From assembly GCF_026967475.1 (NCBI RefSeq), contig NZ_CP114058.1:1860001-1924000 (forward strand): a DNA stretch of 64,000 bases, in the 5' to 3' direction. The stretch is from Rouxiella chamberiensis (GTDB taxonomy: Bacteria; Pseudomonadota; Gammaproteobacteria; Enterobacterales; Enterobacteriaceae). The notes under the pieces were generated by a model. The model was not told the DNA's origin. It ran no database searches and saw only the letters and a program-made list of their open reading frames with translations. This document shows positions 1-8,689 of the stretch, one piece after another. The translations under genes and the position numbers were made by a program. The stretch's first letter is position 1. Each line of letters opens with the position of its first letter.

Positions 1-146
1 ACGCCGTTCGGCCAGATGGAAATCGCAGCGCCTACCGGTTTGATCTCTTTGACGGCTTCAAAAACCTCCGTTTCGATACCAAATCGCTTAAGCGCTATCG
101 CCGCGCATGTGCCCCCAATTCCCCCACCAATCACGATAGCTTTCAT
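1..146 (-). CDS. hpxO: FAD-dependent urate hydroxylase HpxO, N-terminal part
   Basis: Only the first 48 codons lie in the window; the gene runs off the left edge. The protein begins MKAIVIGGGIGG, a dinucleotide-binding fold (GxGxxG) for FAD, and continues with EAVKEIKPVGAAISIWPNGV, which I recognise as very close to Klebsiella HpxO. HpxO oxidises urate to 5-hydroxyisourate in the cytoplasm, an early step of purine catabolism. The ATG is preceded by AAGGAG at good spacing. Two GTATAC-centred repeats lie about 80 bp upstream and are plausible operators. Confidence is limited only by the short visible part; another aromatic-ring FAD hydroxylase is the main alternative. Confidence 0.85.
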   Translation of the reverse strand, partial: MKAIVIGGGIGGTCAAIALKRFGIETEVFEAVKEIKPVGAAISIWPNG

Positions 147-226
147 TGTTCTCTCCTTAAAGTCATAAGGGAGAAAAGCAATTTCCATACCAGATTGGAT
201 AGTTATGTGCTGCTGCCCGAAAGCCC

Positions 227-251
227 TTGTATACAATCGCTGTATACAATC
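227..251. promoter_or_regulatory. tandem GTATAC operator repeats upstream of hpxO
   Basis: TGTATACAATC occurs twice, at 228-238 and 241-251, a 13-bp period. The first copy contains the perfect palindrome TTGTATACAA. GntR/FadR-type regulators bind GTnnnnAC-like palindromes of this kind, and Klebsiella hpx genes include a GntR-family regulator (HpxS). Binding by such a protein is inference. The rest of 147-448 shows no convincing gene. Confidence 0.45.
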
Positions 252-409
252 CACATTGAAACTAATGTTGCAGATGCAAATTGTACGCACCATGATTGGG
301 CAGTAAATGTCTACACTTGGTGCAACGCCTTGCGAAGGAAGGTGATCGAAAAGGAGTGTTCAAGGGGAAAATTGAGGAAGTTATGAGAAGAGTATCAAGT
401 TAGCGGAGT

Positions 410-439
410 AAAGAAACAACCCCGACACGGTGGTCGGGG
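410..439 (-). terminator. rho-independent terminator of the small lipoprotein gene
   Basis: A 7-bp stem (CCCCGAC at 420-426, GTCGGGG at 433-439) with a 6-nt loop is followed on the minus strand by TTGTTTCTTT. It lies 10 bp after the stop codon of the lipoprotein gene. Confidence 0.75.
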
Positions 440-448
440 CTTGACACA

Positions 449-619
449 TCAGGCCTGTGGCTGACCGACAGGACCTTTGCCCAGTGGTCCGCCCGGAGAG
501 GACTGACCGCTTGGCGCATGAGGACGACCATCTGATTTAACGGCCGGGCTACGATGCTGACACCCTACCAGCGCGGTAAGTGTTGCGACCACCAGAAGTG
601 CTGCTGAAATATTCTTCAT
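449..619 (-). CDS. small putative lipoprotein, 56 residues
   Basis: The product begins MKNISAALLVVATL and reaches a lipobox LVGC with the cysteine at residue 20, so it should be exported and lipid-modified by Lgt/LspA. The mature part is about 37 residues, rich in Gly, Pro, Ser and Gln (HAPSGQSSPGGPLGKGPVG) and probably disordered. The start is fixed by AAGGTGG 6 nt upstream. A good terminator follows the stop. I do not recognise a named family. Upstream, a terminator-like hairpin at 651-674 and a sequence complementary to the ribosome-binding site at 724-732 suggest control in the leader. It stands alone between hpxO and the HPP gene. Confidence 0.75.
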   Translation of the reverse strand: MKNISAALLVVATLTALVGCQHRSPAVKSDGRPHAPSGQSSPGGPLGKGPVGQPQA

Positions 620-946
620 AAGACCACCTTTTCATGAATTGAACAAAGTTAAAAAAGCCCTCAACGAAGGGGGCAAAATTAAAGAATAGACAATGATTGA
701 GCATTCCGCCGCCCAAACGTCTGAAAGGTGGTGCCTTTTTAATGAAATCGCGATTATTAACGCAATATCGCCCTCATTTCCCTTTGCGCAAAATCTTCAC
801 CTTCATTTTTTCTTAGTTTTCAGCCCGATTTGAGTGTGATACGCGAGAAATAAACGGCGCAGAGAGCAGCACTCTGACCGCGCTTAAGATAGGGTCTTTT
901 TCAGCGTTGCCCGCCGTCTCCCTTAAAGCTCCTCAAGGGAATAACA
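620..946. other. divergent intergenic region, lipoprotein gene / HPP gene
   Basis: No gene is seen in these 327 bases. The region contains the hairpin at 651-674 and AAAGGTGGT at 724-732, which is the exact reverse complement of the block at 623-631 holding the lipoprotein ribosome-binding site. The remainder is AT-rich and should hold the promoters of both flanking genes; no single -35/-10 pair stands out. Confidence 0.5.
651..674 (-). terminator. terminator or attenuator hairpin in the lipoprotein leader
   Basis: GCCCTC (657-662), loop AACGAA and GGGGGC (669-674) form a stem. Read on the minus strand it is followed by TTTTTT. It lies about 30 nt upstream of the lipoprotein start codon, so it would either stop transcription from upstream or act as an attenuator. 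Confidence 0.5.
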
Positions 947-1783
947 TTGAAAGCAATTCAATTTATATCATATCATGACGCCAATATTTCAAACGGCCAT
1001 GCCCATCTTTCAATGAATTCCTTGTTTAACAAATTCCTACGCAGCTGTAGACACTTTTGGCCTCACCCTCTTCTCGCAAGCCGCCGTGAACGTTTTGTGG
1101 GCTGCCTGGGCGCAGCCATCGGTATTTTTATCACTGAATGTCTGTGTCGGTACGGTTTTGGCGTGGAGATCCCGTGGCTGATAGCGCCAATGGGAGCCTC
1201 TGCGGTGCTGATGTTTGCGATTCCGGCAAGCCCGCTGGCGCAACCCTGGGCGATTGTCGGTGGAAATTTAGTGGCATCGCTGGTTGGCGTGACGTGCGCC
1301 CAGTGGATTCCCGATTCCGGCGTAGCGGCGGCGATGGCCGTGGCCCTGTCAATTGCGCTGATGTTTCCGCTCCGCTGCATTCACCCGCCAAGCGGTGCGG
1401 TGGCCGTAACCGCGGTATTGGGCGGCCCCGTGATCTCGGGTTTAGGCTATGGTTTCGTGCTGTATCCCGTGTTAATCAATTCGCTGCTGCTGACGGCCGT
1501 GGCGCTGGTTTTCAACAACGCCTTGAAGCGTCGCTATCCACACCCTTTAACCGCCTCGCAACCGGTTAAAAAAGCGGACAATGTCGCCACCCTCAACCCG
1601 CTTCAACCGGTGACGCTGACTGCGCAGGATATCCATCTGGCTCTGAGCGCACGGGGCGAGATGGTGGATATCGATGAAGGCGATTTGCTGGAAATTTTCT
1701 CTGTCGCAGAGCAACACGCCAGACGCCGTGAAAACCTTGCCCCGTCAGCGGGCCCGTCGCCGCGTCAAAAATTGGCCTCCTAA
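947..1783 (+). CDS. HPP family integral membrane protein
   Basis: The protein has about 278 residues. It carries the signature HPPSGAVAV (after PLRCI, about residue 146) in a bundle of four or five hydrophobic segments between residues 50 and 190. HPP proteins are small inner-membrane proteins; some have been linked to nitrite transport, but the role here is not shown. The start is TTG at 947, preceded by AAGGGA at 7 nt. The first in-frame ATG, at 1013, has no ribosome-binding site. The last 70 residues are hydrophilic and cytoplasmic, ending near the stop of the convergent GTPase gene. Confidence 0.8.
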   Translation: MKAIQFISYHDANISNGHAHLSMNSLFNKFLRSCRHFWPHPLLASRRERFVGCLGAAIGIFITECLCRYGFGVEIPWLIAPMGASAVLMFAIPASPLAQPWAIVGGNLVASLVGVTCAQWIPDSGVAAAMAVALSIALMFPLRCIHPPSGAVAVTAVLGGPVISGLGYGFVLYPVLINSLLLTAVALVFNNALKRRYPHPLTASQPVKKADNVATLNPLQPVTLTAQDIHLALSARGEMVDIDEGDLLEIFSVAEQHARRRENLAPSAGPSPRQKLAS

Positions 1784-1852
1784 GGATTATTTTGCGGCCA
1801 GAGAAGCAAAAGGAGATACCCTCTCTGCCCTTAGCCGCACGAGAGGGTTGTG

Positions 1853-3071
1853 TCAGTCGCCTGACTTGAGTCGTGCCACCCGCGTTGGCCAAGGGTCGAG
1901 GAAGGTGCCGCCCTGTTTCCAGTACGCGATTTCTTCTTCGGAGCAAAAACAGCGCTGCAACGCGGCGGTAAAGTCGTCCACCTCCATCTCTTCTCCGATG
2001 ACGGTAATACGACAGCGGCGATCGCCGAATTCTGCGCATTGACTGGCTAGCTGTTGCTCCAGCCTTTGCCGGTTCTTCCGGCCTCAGCCCGCTATCTTCA
2101 TGCGCCAGCACTCCCGCTTTCCAGTAACTGACAAATTCCAGATTGATGCTTCCCGCCGCCTGATTCCAGAGCAAAGCCAAATCATCGCGGCTCGCCAGCC
2201 AGAAAAAGCCTTTACTGCGATGCACACCCTTGCCCAGATACCGTTGGCATGCATCCCAGAGACGTTGCGGATGAAACGGTCGCCTGTCGTCCAATACGCG
2301 TGTTTGCAATTGAAACGCCGCCTGCGGATTTTCCGAAAGTCTGTTGTCGCGCTGCGCCATCTCCTGCAGCAGCGTGTCGACCAACTGAAAATTATAGTCG
2401 GGCATCGATGTCAGCATCGACAACTCCACCTCGCCCCATTGGGTAGCCAAAATATCGATGTAAGGATTCAGCGGGTGCACATGACGGGCGATTTGCTGTA
2501 TCGATGGGTGGGTCAGCCTATCGCTTTTGGTCAGCAAGACTTTGCTCGAAAGCATGAGCTGTTCGACCAACAGCGTTTCAACACTCTGCGTGCCCTCGGC
2601 CAGATGCGCCTTGAAGGTGTCGATGAGTGTTTCGCCACACAGATAATCCTCTTTCAGCATCACGGCATCGGCCAGCGTCAGAAATCCTTTGAGTGCCACT
2701 TTCGGATGGTGCTGGAAATAGCGTAAAAGCGGGGCTGGATGACTGCTGCCGGAGGTTTCCAGCAACAGTATATCCGGCTGAAAATTCTCTAATAATTGGT
2801 GCAGCGCGGCATCGAGTTTTGCCAGCCCTTCCTCGCTGCTGATAGAGGTGGCCGAAATCGACACAAAGTTAAGCTGCGCTTTACTGACCAGTTCTGTGTT
2901 GGCAATGATGACACCGTCAACGTCCAACTCACTCATATCATTGACAATTACCGCAAGCTTTACCGCGTTGTCCTGCAATTTATACAGCAGGCTTTTCAGC
3001 AGGGTGGTTTTTCCCGCGCCGAGAAATCCATTGAGAATAGTCAGTGGCGTTCTAGCCGATGAGGGAATCAT
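1853..3071 (-). CDS. COG0523 (CobW/ZigA-like) GTPase lacking the CxCC motif, frameshifted
   Basis: A G3E-family P-loop GTPase of about 405 residues once one base is corrected. The Walker A motif GFLGAGKTT lies at residues 15-23, and TKSD replaces the usual NKxD guanine-specificity motif. Members act as metal chaperones that load zinc or other metals into targets. The CxCC metal-binding motif that normally follows switch I is absent here; the equivalent region reads NFVSISATS. The ATG overlaps the stop of the upstream zigA-like gene as ATGA, so the two are translationally coupled. The frame breaks at 2071-2072, where GAACCGG probably should be GAACGG. The corrected C-terminus reads LEQQLASQCAEFGDRRC and ends with TGA at 1853. 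Confidence 0.7.
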
Positions 3072-4299
3072 TCTGCGTCCCATGCCTCCAGCGGGTCGTT
3101 AAATGTCGCCCATCCTTGCGGCCCCTGTGCCATTTCTTCATCGTCAAGCAGGCAGCTATCGAGTTGCGCACGAAGTTTTGCCTCATCCATCTTGATGCCG
3201 ATAAACACCAGTTCCTGACGCGCATCGCCAATGCCGTCAATCCAGTAATCGAGGATAAATGTCAGGGTATCCGGATCTTCCGGCCACTGCGCCTTAGGCA
3301 CGCTGGCCCACCACCTTCCGGCTTTTCCCTGTCGCGACACCCCACCGGCCTGCGACCACGAGCCGGCAAACGTGGGCCGCGTCGCGAGCCAGAAAAAGCC
3401 TTTCGAACGCACTACGCCCGAGAGTTCGCCATTGATGACCTCGGCAAACCGCTGTGGATGGAAGGGCCTGCGCGCACGATAAACAAAACTGCCGATACCA
3501 TACTCTTCGGATTCGGGCAGGTGCTCGCCCCGCAACTCTTTCAGCCAGCCCGGCGCCTGCGCTGCCGCATCAAAATCGAACAGCCCCGTATTCAGCACTT
3601 TCTCGAGCGCCACCTGCCCAAAGGTCGACACCTCGATTTTTGCACGCGGATTCAGGCTGTGCAAAATGGCAAACAGGGTGTCCTGCTGTTCGGGGGTGAT
3701 AAGGTCGGTCTTGTTGAGCACCAACACGTCACAGAATTCAATCTGTTCAATCAGCAGATCCACGACGGTGCGCTCGTCGTGTTCCCCAGCGATTCGCCGC
3801 GTTCATGAAGCTGGATATCCGATTGATAATCCTTTAGAAAGTTATAGGCATCGACCACGGTCACCATCGTATCGAGGCGGGCGATTTCAGACAGACTTTG
3901 CCCTTCATCGTCGGCAAAGGTAAAGGTTTCGGCGACCGGCAGCGGCTCGGAAATCCCCGTCGATTCAATCACCAGATGATCGAAACGCCCCGCCTTGGCA
4001 AGCCTGTCGACTTCAACCAGCAAGTCTTCGCGCAGCGTGCAGCAGATACAGCCGTTGCTCATTTCCACCAGCTTTTCGTCGGTTCGCGACAGTTCGGCAC
4101 CGCCGTCACGCACCAGTGCCGCATCGATATTGACCTCGGACATATCATTGACGATGACGGCCACGCGCAGCCCCTGGCGGTTATTCAGAATATGGTTCAG
4201 CAGCGTGGTTTTTCCTGCGCCCAGAAAACCCGAAAGCACGGTAACCGGCAGACGTTTGTCGCGAGCACGAAAGAAAGAAGGAATAAAAGATGTCGACAT
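3068..4299 (-). CDS. zigA: zinc-responsive COG0523 GTPase, ZigA-like, frameshifted
   Basis: A G3E-family GTPase, about 410 residues after correction. Walker [10 protein letters not shown] lies at residues 24-32, the metal-binding motif NGCICC at 82-87 and NKTD in the second half. The family delivers zinc to client proteins under zinc starvation. Start chosen at MSTSF (4299) behind GAGGT; an upstream in-frame ATG at 4326 is less likely. A Zur-like palindrome lies 42 bp upstream, fitting zinc repression. The frame breaks at 3784-3787, where a run of four Cs (G on the coding strand) is probably five. The restored stretch [15 protein letters not shown] joins the two halves perfectly. It is coupled to the second GTPase downstream. 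Confidence 0.75.
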
Positions 4300-4340
4300 T
4301 GGCCTGACCTCACAGTAAGTAATCACATAACCCTAATTTT

Positions 4341-4358
4341 GTTATGTTATAACATTTC
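4341..4358. promoter_or_regulatory. Zur-like operator upstream of the COG0523 pair
   Basis: GTTATGTTATAACATTTC contains the palindrome ATGTTATAACAT. The reverse complement starts GAAATGTTATAACAT, matching the known enterobacterial Zur consensus (GAAATGTTATA...). It lies just upstream of a zinc-type GTPase gene, which supports the call. The rest of 4359-4597 holds no gene. Confidence 0.7.
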
Positions 4359-4597
4359 AATTTAAGATCAACCCTTAGTGATAATTATCACAAAACGTGA
4401 TTTCTCTTTGCGCTTACGTTTGAACAACCTACCGTCAAGATGCCGCTATTTTTCATTAAAAACAAAGGGATGAAACCAATAGCGACATTTTTATTTCAAA
4501 AATAAATGATATTGAAACTTTCATTCCTTTGGCATAGCCTCTGAAGACGTTTTGCATCCGCTTTTGGAAAGCCCATTTTCATTACAGGAGTTAACTC

Positions 4598-5077
4598 ATG
4601 AGCACTATGCCTACCCTTGACGAACTGCTTCAGCAGGAACGCGACTATCGCTTTGCCCATATTGCCTTTGACTTCAATGCCGCATGGCAAATCGGCAGCG
4701 CCATTCATCAGAAAGCCGCAGAAGCCAACGCGCCCGTGGCGATTGAAGTCCATGCCTTCGGACAAACGCTGTTTCTTTCTGCCCTACCCGGTTCGAGCGC
4801 CGATAATCTGGAATGGATGAAGCGAAAAAGAAACACCGTCTTGCGTTTGGCGCATTCCTCCCTGTATGCCGGTTTGAACTATGAAAAAAATGGTCAGCGC
4901 ATGGAACAACAACCCTTTATCAATCAGGCGGAGTTCTGTGACCACGGCGGCAGTTTCCCGCTATTGACCGAATCGGGCGCAGTCTTTGGGGCTGTAAGTG
5001 TAAGTGGACTGCCGTCTCAAGACGATCATGCCCTGGTCATTCACGGCATCACGCATTATCTCAACAGCAAAAAGTAA
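4598..5077 (+). CDS. UPF0303 / heme-degrading-domain (GlcG/HbpS-like) protein
   Basis: A compact cytoplasmic protein of 159 residues with the conserved pattern PLLTESGAVFGAVSVSGLPSQ near the C-terminus, typical of the GlcG/HbpS/UPF0303 fold. Some relatives bind haem or cobalamin, others are only known as neighbours of catabolic genes; the ligand here cannot be read from sequence. The ATG at 4598 is preceded by AGGAG at 7 nt. The gene sits 20 bp before iolE on the same strand, so the two are very likely cotranscribed. Confidence 0.8.
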   Translation: MSTMPTLDELLQQERDYRFAHIAFDFNAAWQIGSAIHQKAAEANAPVAIEVHAFGQTLFLSALPGSSADNLEWMKRKRNTVLRLAHSSLYAGLNYEKNGQRMEQQPFINQAEFCDHGGSFPLLTESGAVFGAVSVSGLPSQDDHALVIHGITHYLNSKK

Positions 5078-5097
5078 TCTGCCTCAGGGACTGAACC

Positions 5098-5994
5098 ATG
5101 AACAGTGATCATGTAAAACTGGCGATCGCGCCAATTGGCTGGACCAATGACGACATGCCGGAATTGGGAAGTGAAAACAGCTTCCAGCAATGTATCAGCG
5201 AGATGGCGCTGGCCGGTTTTACGGGCAGCGAGGTGGGCAGCAAATATCCACGGGATCCGGCACTGCTGAAACCGGCTCTGGCGCTGCGCGGCTTGCAGAT
5301 TTGCAATGCCTGGTTCAGTACCTATTTCGCCGACGGTCGCAAGGAACAGACGGTGCGGGATTTCCGGGAAACGCTGACATTTCTGCACAGCATGGGAGCC
5401 AGGGTCATCGGGTGTTCTGAACAGAGCGGCAGTATTCAGGGATTACCGCAGCCCATTTATGGCAACAAGGTCATTTTTGACGACCTGCAATGGCAGCGGG
5501 TCGCGCAGGGCTATAACCTGCTTGCCGAATTGGCGGCCGAGAAGGACATGATAGTGTGTCTGCATCATCATATGGGCACCGGAATCCAGACCCCTGCCGA
5601 GATAGACCGCTTTATGGAACTGGTCGACCAAAATGTCTCGCTGCTGTTTGATACAGGTCATGTGTATGCTTCCGAGTTGAACCCGCAGTCAGTCATGGAC
5701 GTGCTGGAAAAACATCTCGCCCGCATTCGCCACGTCCATCTGAAAGATTGCCGCAAAGAGGTGCTGCAACAGGTGAAGGCTCAGGGATTTTCCTTTATGG
5801 ACGGCGTTCGCAAGGGAATGTTTACCATACCCGGCGATGGGGTGCTCGACTTTGCGCCGGTCTTCGCCTTGCTTGAGAAGAGTGATTATCGCGGCTGGAT
5901 GGTCGTGGAAGCGGAACAGGATCCCGCCCTCGCCAATCCCTTTGAGTACGCGCTCAGGGCCAGACAGTTTATTCGCGAAAACACCGGTCTCTAA
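5098..5994 (+). CDS. iolE: myo-inosose-2 dehydratase
   Basis: A sugar-isomerase/endonuclease-IV-type TIM barrel of 298 residues. It dehydrates scyllo-inosose (2-keto-myo-inositol) in the cytoplasmic inositol pathway. Diagnostic segments are [14 protein letters not shown] at the N-terminus, [24 protein letters not shown] and RHVHLKDCR, which carry the metal ligands of the family, and the C-terminal MVVEAEQDP. The length is that of known IolE proteins. No other iol gene is in the window: it is paired only with the UPF0303 gene upstream. It converges on the sulfur island, separated by a terminator hairpin. Confidence 0.88.
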   Translation: MNSDHVKLAIAPIGWTNDDMPELGSENSFQQCISEMALAGFTGSEVGSKYPRDPALLKPALALRGLQICNAWFSTYFADGRKEQTVRDFRETLTFLHSMGARVIGCSEQSGSIQGLPQPIYGNKVIFDDLQWQRVAQGYNLLAELAAEKDMIVCLHHHMGTGIQTPAEIDRFMELVDQNVSLLFDTGHVYASELNPQSVMDVLEKHLARIRHVHLKDCRKEVLQQVKAQGFSFMDGVRKGMFTIPGDGVLDFAPVFALLEKSDYRGWMVVEAEQDPALANPFEYALRARQFIRENTGL

Positions 5995-6020
5995 CTTCCG
6001 TCATCGGGAAGACCAAATCA

Positions 6021-6051
6021 TAAAAACCCGCGCCTGAAACCGCGGGTGATG
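6021..6051. terminator. bidirectional terminator between iolE and the flavin monooxygenase
   Basis: CCCGCG (6027-6032) and CGCGGG (6041-6046) form a stem with an 8-nt loop, flanked by five As on the left. It therefore ends in TTTTTA on the minus strand. Confidence 0.7.
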
Positions 6052-6125
6052 GTTTTGCCCCCTGCCGAGTGACGCAGTACGCACAAATCACAGGATATCC
6101 GCGCGGATTAACCGGTCTGTCGGTA

Positions 6126-7477
6126 TCAGGATCGTCGCCAGCGTGCTGCCGGATGTCTCGATGGCAGCCTGTCATCGTTGAACAGTTTTTTCTGAGTGAA
6201 CCGGGTTGGTAGGCAGTTTTATACCGCCCACGGCTTTGCAACTCGGGGACAACCAGATCGATAAAGTCGATATAACTCTGCGGATTGAGGATGCGGGTAA
6301 GATTGAACCCGTCGATATCGCTCTCATCAACCCATTTAAGCAACGCGTCGGCGACCTGTTTGGGATCCCCGACGATAAGCGAATAGCGCCCGCCCATCGC
6401 GTGCTGTTCGAGCAGGCGTCGACGGGTCCAGCCACTGTAGGCTTGGCTGACCGATTCTATGGCTCGTGTCGGACCTGCCTGAATTGGCTGGTCCAGTTCA
6501 AACTGTGAGATATCGATGCCGGTCGAACTGGAAAAATGCGCGACGCCCGCCTCGGGGCTGGCATAGCGCAGATACTCCTGTTCTTTCTCGCGCGCCTCGC
6601 GTTCGGTGGGTGCAACGATGACTGAAACCCCCATAAACACCTTTAAGTCATCCGGATGACGGCCCGCCTCTTTTGCCGCCTGCCGCAGTCTGTCCACGTG
6701 GGCTCGGGTCGCCTGTGGCGTACTGCCGCTGACGAAGGTACATTCGGCGTGTCGCGCGGCAAACTGAATTCCGCGTGCCGAGCTTCCGGCCTGAAACAGC
6801 AGCGGCGTGCGCTGCGGCGACGGCGACGAAAGGTGGTAGCCTTGCACCTGATAAAATTCGCCCTGATGATCTATGGCGTGGATCTTGTGCGGATCAGCAT
6901 AGCGTCGCCGCTCACGATCGGCGGTTACCGCGTCATCCTCCCAACTTCCCTCCCAAAGTTTATAGCTGACATCCAGAAATTCATCCGCCTGATCGTAGCG
7001 GCGATCGTGACTAAGCAGTTCGGTCTGACCCATTGCGCGCGCGGCGCTATCCAGATAACCGGTCACAATATTCCAGCCCACGCGCCCCTCCGTCAGGTGA
7101 TCCAGCGTTGAAAATCGGCGGGCGAAAGGGTATGGCGCCTCATAGCTCAGATTGGCGGTCAGACCAAAGCCGAGGTGTTCGGTAACACTGGCCATTGCCG
7201 ACACCAGCATCAGGGGGTCATTGACCGGTAACTGGATAGACTCCTTTGCCGTCAGGCCAATGCCCTGCTGATAAACATCGTAAACGCCGAGAATGTCGGC
7301 GATAAAAAGCCCGTCGAAGAGGCCCCGTTCCAGCGTTCGCGCGAGGTCCAGCCAATATTTCAGGGAGGTGAATTCGGTCGAGCGATCCTGTGGATGGGTC
7401 CACATGCCGTGATGAATATGCCCGACGCAGTTCATGTTGAAGGCGTTGAGCAGCACCTTTTTACCGGAATGGCTCAT
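6126..7477 (-). CDS. LLM-class flavin-dependent monooxygenase (NtaA/SnaA/DszA family), frameshifted near its end
   Basis: About 450 residues after correction. It opens with KKVLLNAFNMNCVGHIHHGMW, typical of the NtaA/SnaA/SoxA/DszA group. These enzymes use FMNH2 from a separate reductase to oxidise substrates such as nitrilotriacetate, dibenzothiophene sulfone and other organosulfur compounds. Core motifs include DGLFIADILGVYDVY and RVGWNIVTGYLDSAARAMG. The frame breaks in a run of six Ts at 6186-6191. Adding one base restores SLREKLFNDD, matching LREKL in the paralogue at 12782-14196, and a stop at 6126. It overlaps the upstream gene by 4 bp (ATGA) and is last in a five-gene operon. Confidence 0.8.
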
Positions 7478-8679
7478 AATGTTCCTCTTCGCGGCGGCAA
7501 AACACCGTTCAAGATATAGTTGCCGATAATGGGAAATTTCCAGCGCACGGGGTCATGAAGGGTATGCGTGCGGGCGTTGCGCCAGTGGCGATCCAGATTG
7601 TGTTCACGCAGTGAGGCACGCGTGCCGGAGAGTTCGAACAGCAGATTTCCGGCCTCGAGCGCTGCTTCTGTGGTCCACGCGCGAGCCACGGCCACCTGAA
7701 TGGAGGCGGCGGCCACCGTTTCGGCGGTGGAATGTTGCTGCGCGTCATCGACCGCCTGCCCCGCCTCCTGCAACAGCGCGTCGCCCGCCTGCAGTTTGGC
7801 GGCGAGTTGGCCGGTCCGGTCGAGAATAAGCGGGTCATCGCTGGCGCGTTCCAGTCCGGAGTCCGGCCACGGCCGCGCGCGCGTGGTGATAAAGTGCAGC
7901 ATGTCATTAAAGGCGGCGCGGGCGATGCCCTGATCGATGGCCGCATGCATAATCTGCGCGAAAGGTCCGACCGTTGTGGGACGTTCGAAGGCGCGTTGAA
8001 ACGGCACGATATCGTCTTCATCCACTGCGACCTCTTCAAATAGCACGCTGCCGCTGCCTGTCGTGCGCTGTCCGAAGCCCGACCAGTCGTCGATAACACT
8101 GACGCCATCGGTATCGCGCGGCACGAAAACCAGTTGCTCCACGCCCTTTTCATCGCGGGCCGCCGTCGGGATGCGATCGGCGAACAGTGCGCCGGTGGCA
8201 TAGAATTTTCTGCCGTGCAGCAGATGATGCTCACCGTTGGGCAGCACGGCGGTGCTGCGTTGATGCGCTGCCGACGCGCTGAATTCCGCCAGCGCATTGC
8301 CCAGATGCACCCCGTCGAGCACTTCCTGATACAGCCGTCTTTTCTGCGCTTCGCTGCCGTTGATGCGCAGAACTTCAAGCGCATAAAAATGGTTTTGCGG
8401 CACCTGTCCGATGGCGGCATCCGCCTCGCTTAAAATTGCGATGATTTCCGCCAGAACCGCCGTTGATATTTCCGCGCCGCCAAAGGCTGCGGGCACGGTT
8501 ATCGCGCCCAGCCCCGAAGCAAAAAGCGCCTCAAGCTGACTGTGTGGCAGTGTCCTGTCGCGGTCACGGTGCGAAGCTTCCAGCTTGAAAGCCTGCGCCA
8601 GCCGAATCGCCTCATCTCGCGCCTGCTGCTGCGAGGTGATGCGTGCCGCGGGATTTTTGGGCTTAACCTGTGTCGTCAT
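7474..8679 (-). CDS. SfnB-family sulfur-acquisition oxidoreductase
   Basis: An acyl-CoA-dehydrogenase-fold flavoprotein of 401 residues. The motifs GAITVPAAFGGAEI, GRKFYATGALFAD, DDWSGFGQRTTGSGS and the C-terminal RHWRNARTHTLHDPVRWK are typical of SfnB. SfnB belongs to sulfate-starvation regulons for sulfones and other organosulfur compounds; relatives (DszC type) are flavin monooxygenases. The exact substrate is unknown. The start has AAGGA at 7 nt. It lies 10 bp after a close paralogue and overlaps the following monooxygenase gene by 4 bp. Confidence 0.85.
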   Translation of the reverse strand: MTTQVKPKNPAARITSQQQARDEAIRLAQAFKLEASHRDRDRTLPHSQLEALFASGLGAITVPAAFGGAEISTAVLAEIIAILSEADAAIGQVPQNHFYALEVLRINGSEAQKRRLYQEVLDGVHLGNALAEFSASAAHQRSTAVLPNGEHHLLHGRKFYATGALFADRIPTAARDEKGVEQLVFVPRDTDGVSVIDDWSGFGQRTTGSGSVLFEEVAVDEDDIVPFQRAFERPTTVGPFAQIMHAAIDQGIARAAFNDMLHFITTRARPWPDSGLERASDDPLILDRTGQLAAKLQAGDALLQEAGQAVDDAQQHSTAETVAAASIQVAVARAWTTEAALEAGNLLFELSGTRASLREHNLDRHWRNARTHTLHDPVRWKFPIIGNYILNGVLPPRRGTL

Positions 8680-8689
8680 GGCGATGTCC

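Noticed and set aside
195..386. 63-codon plus-strand frame upstream of hpxO
   Set aside because: No ribosome-binding site, no recognisable motif, and it covers the operator repeats.
1593..1852. C-terminal extension of the second COG0523 GTPase
   Set aside because: It is out-of-frame reading after the indel near 2071; the true frame stops at 1853.
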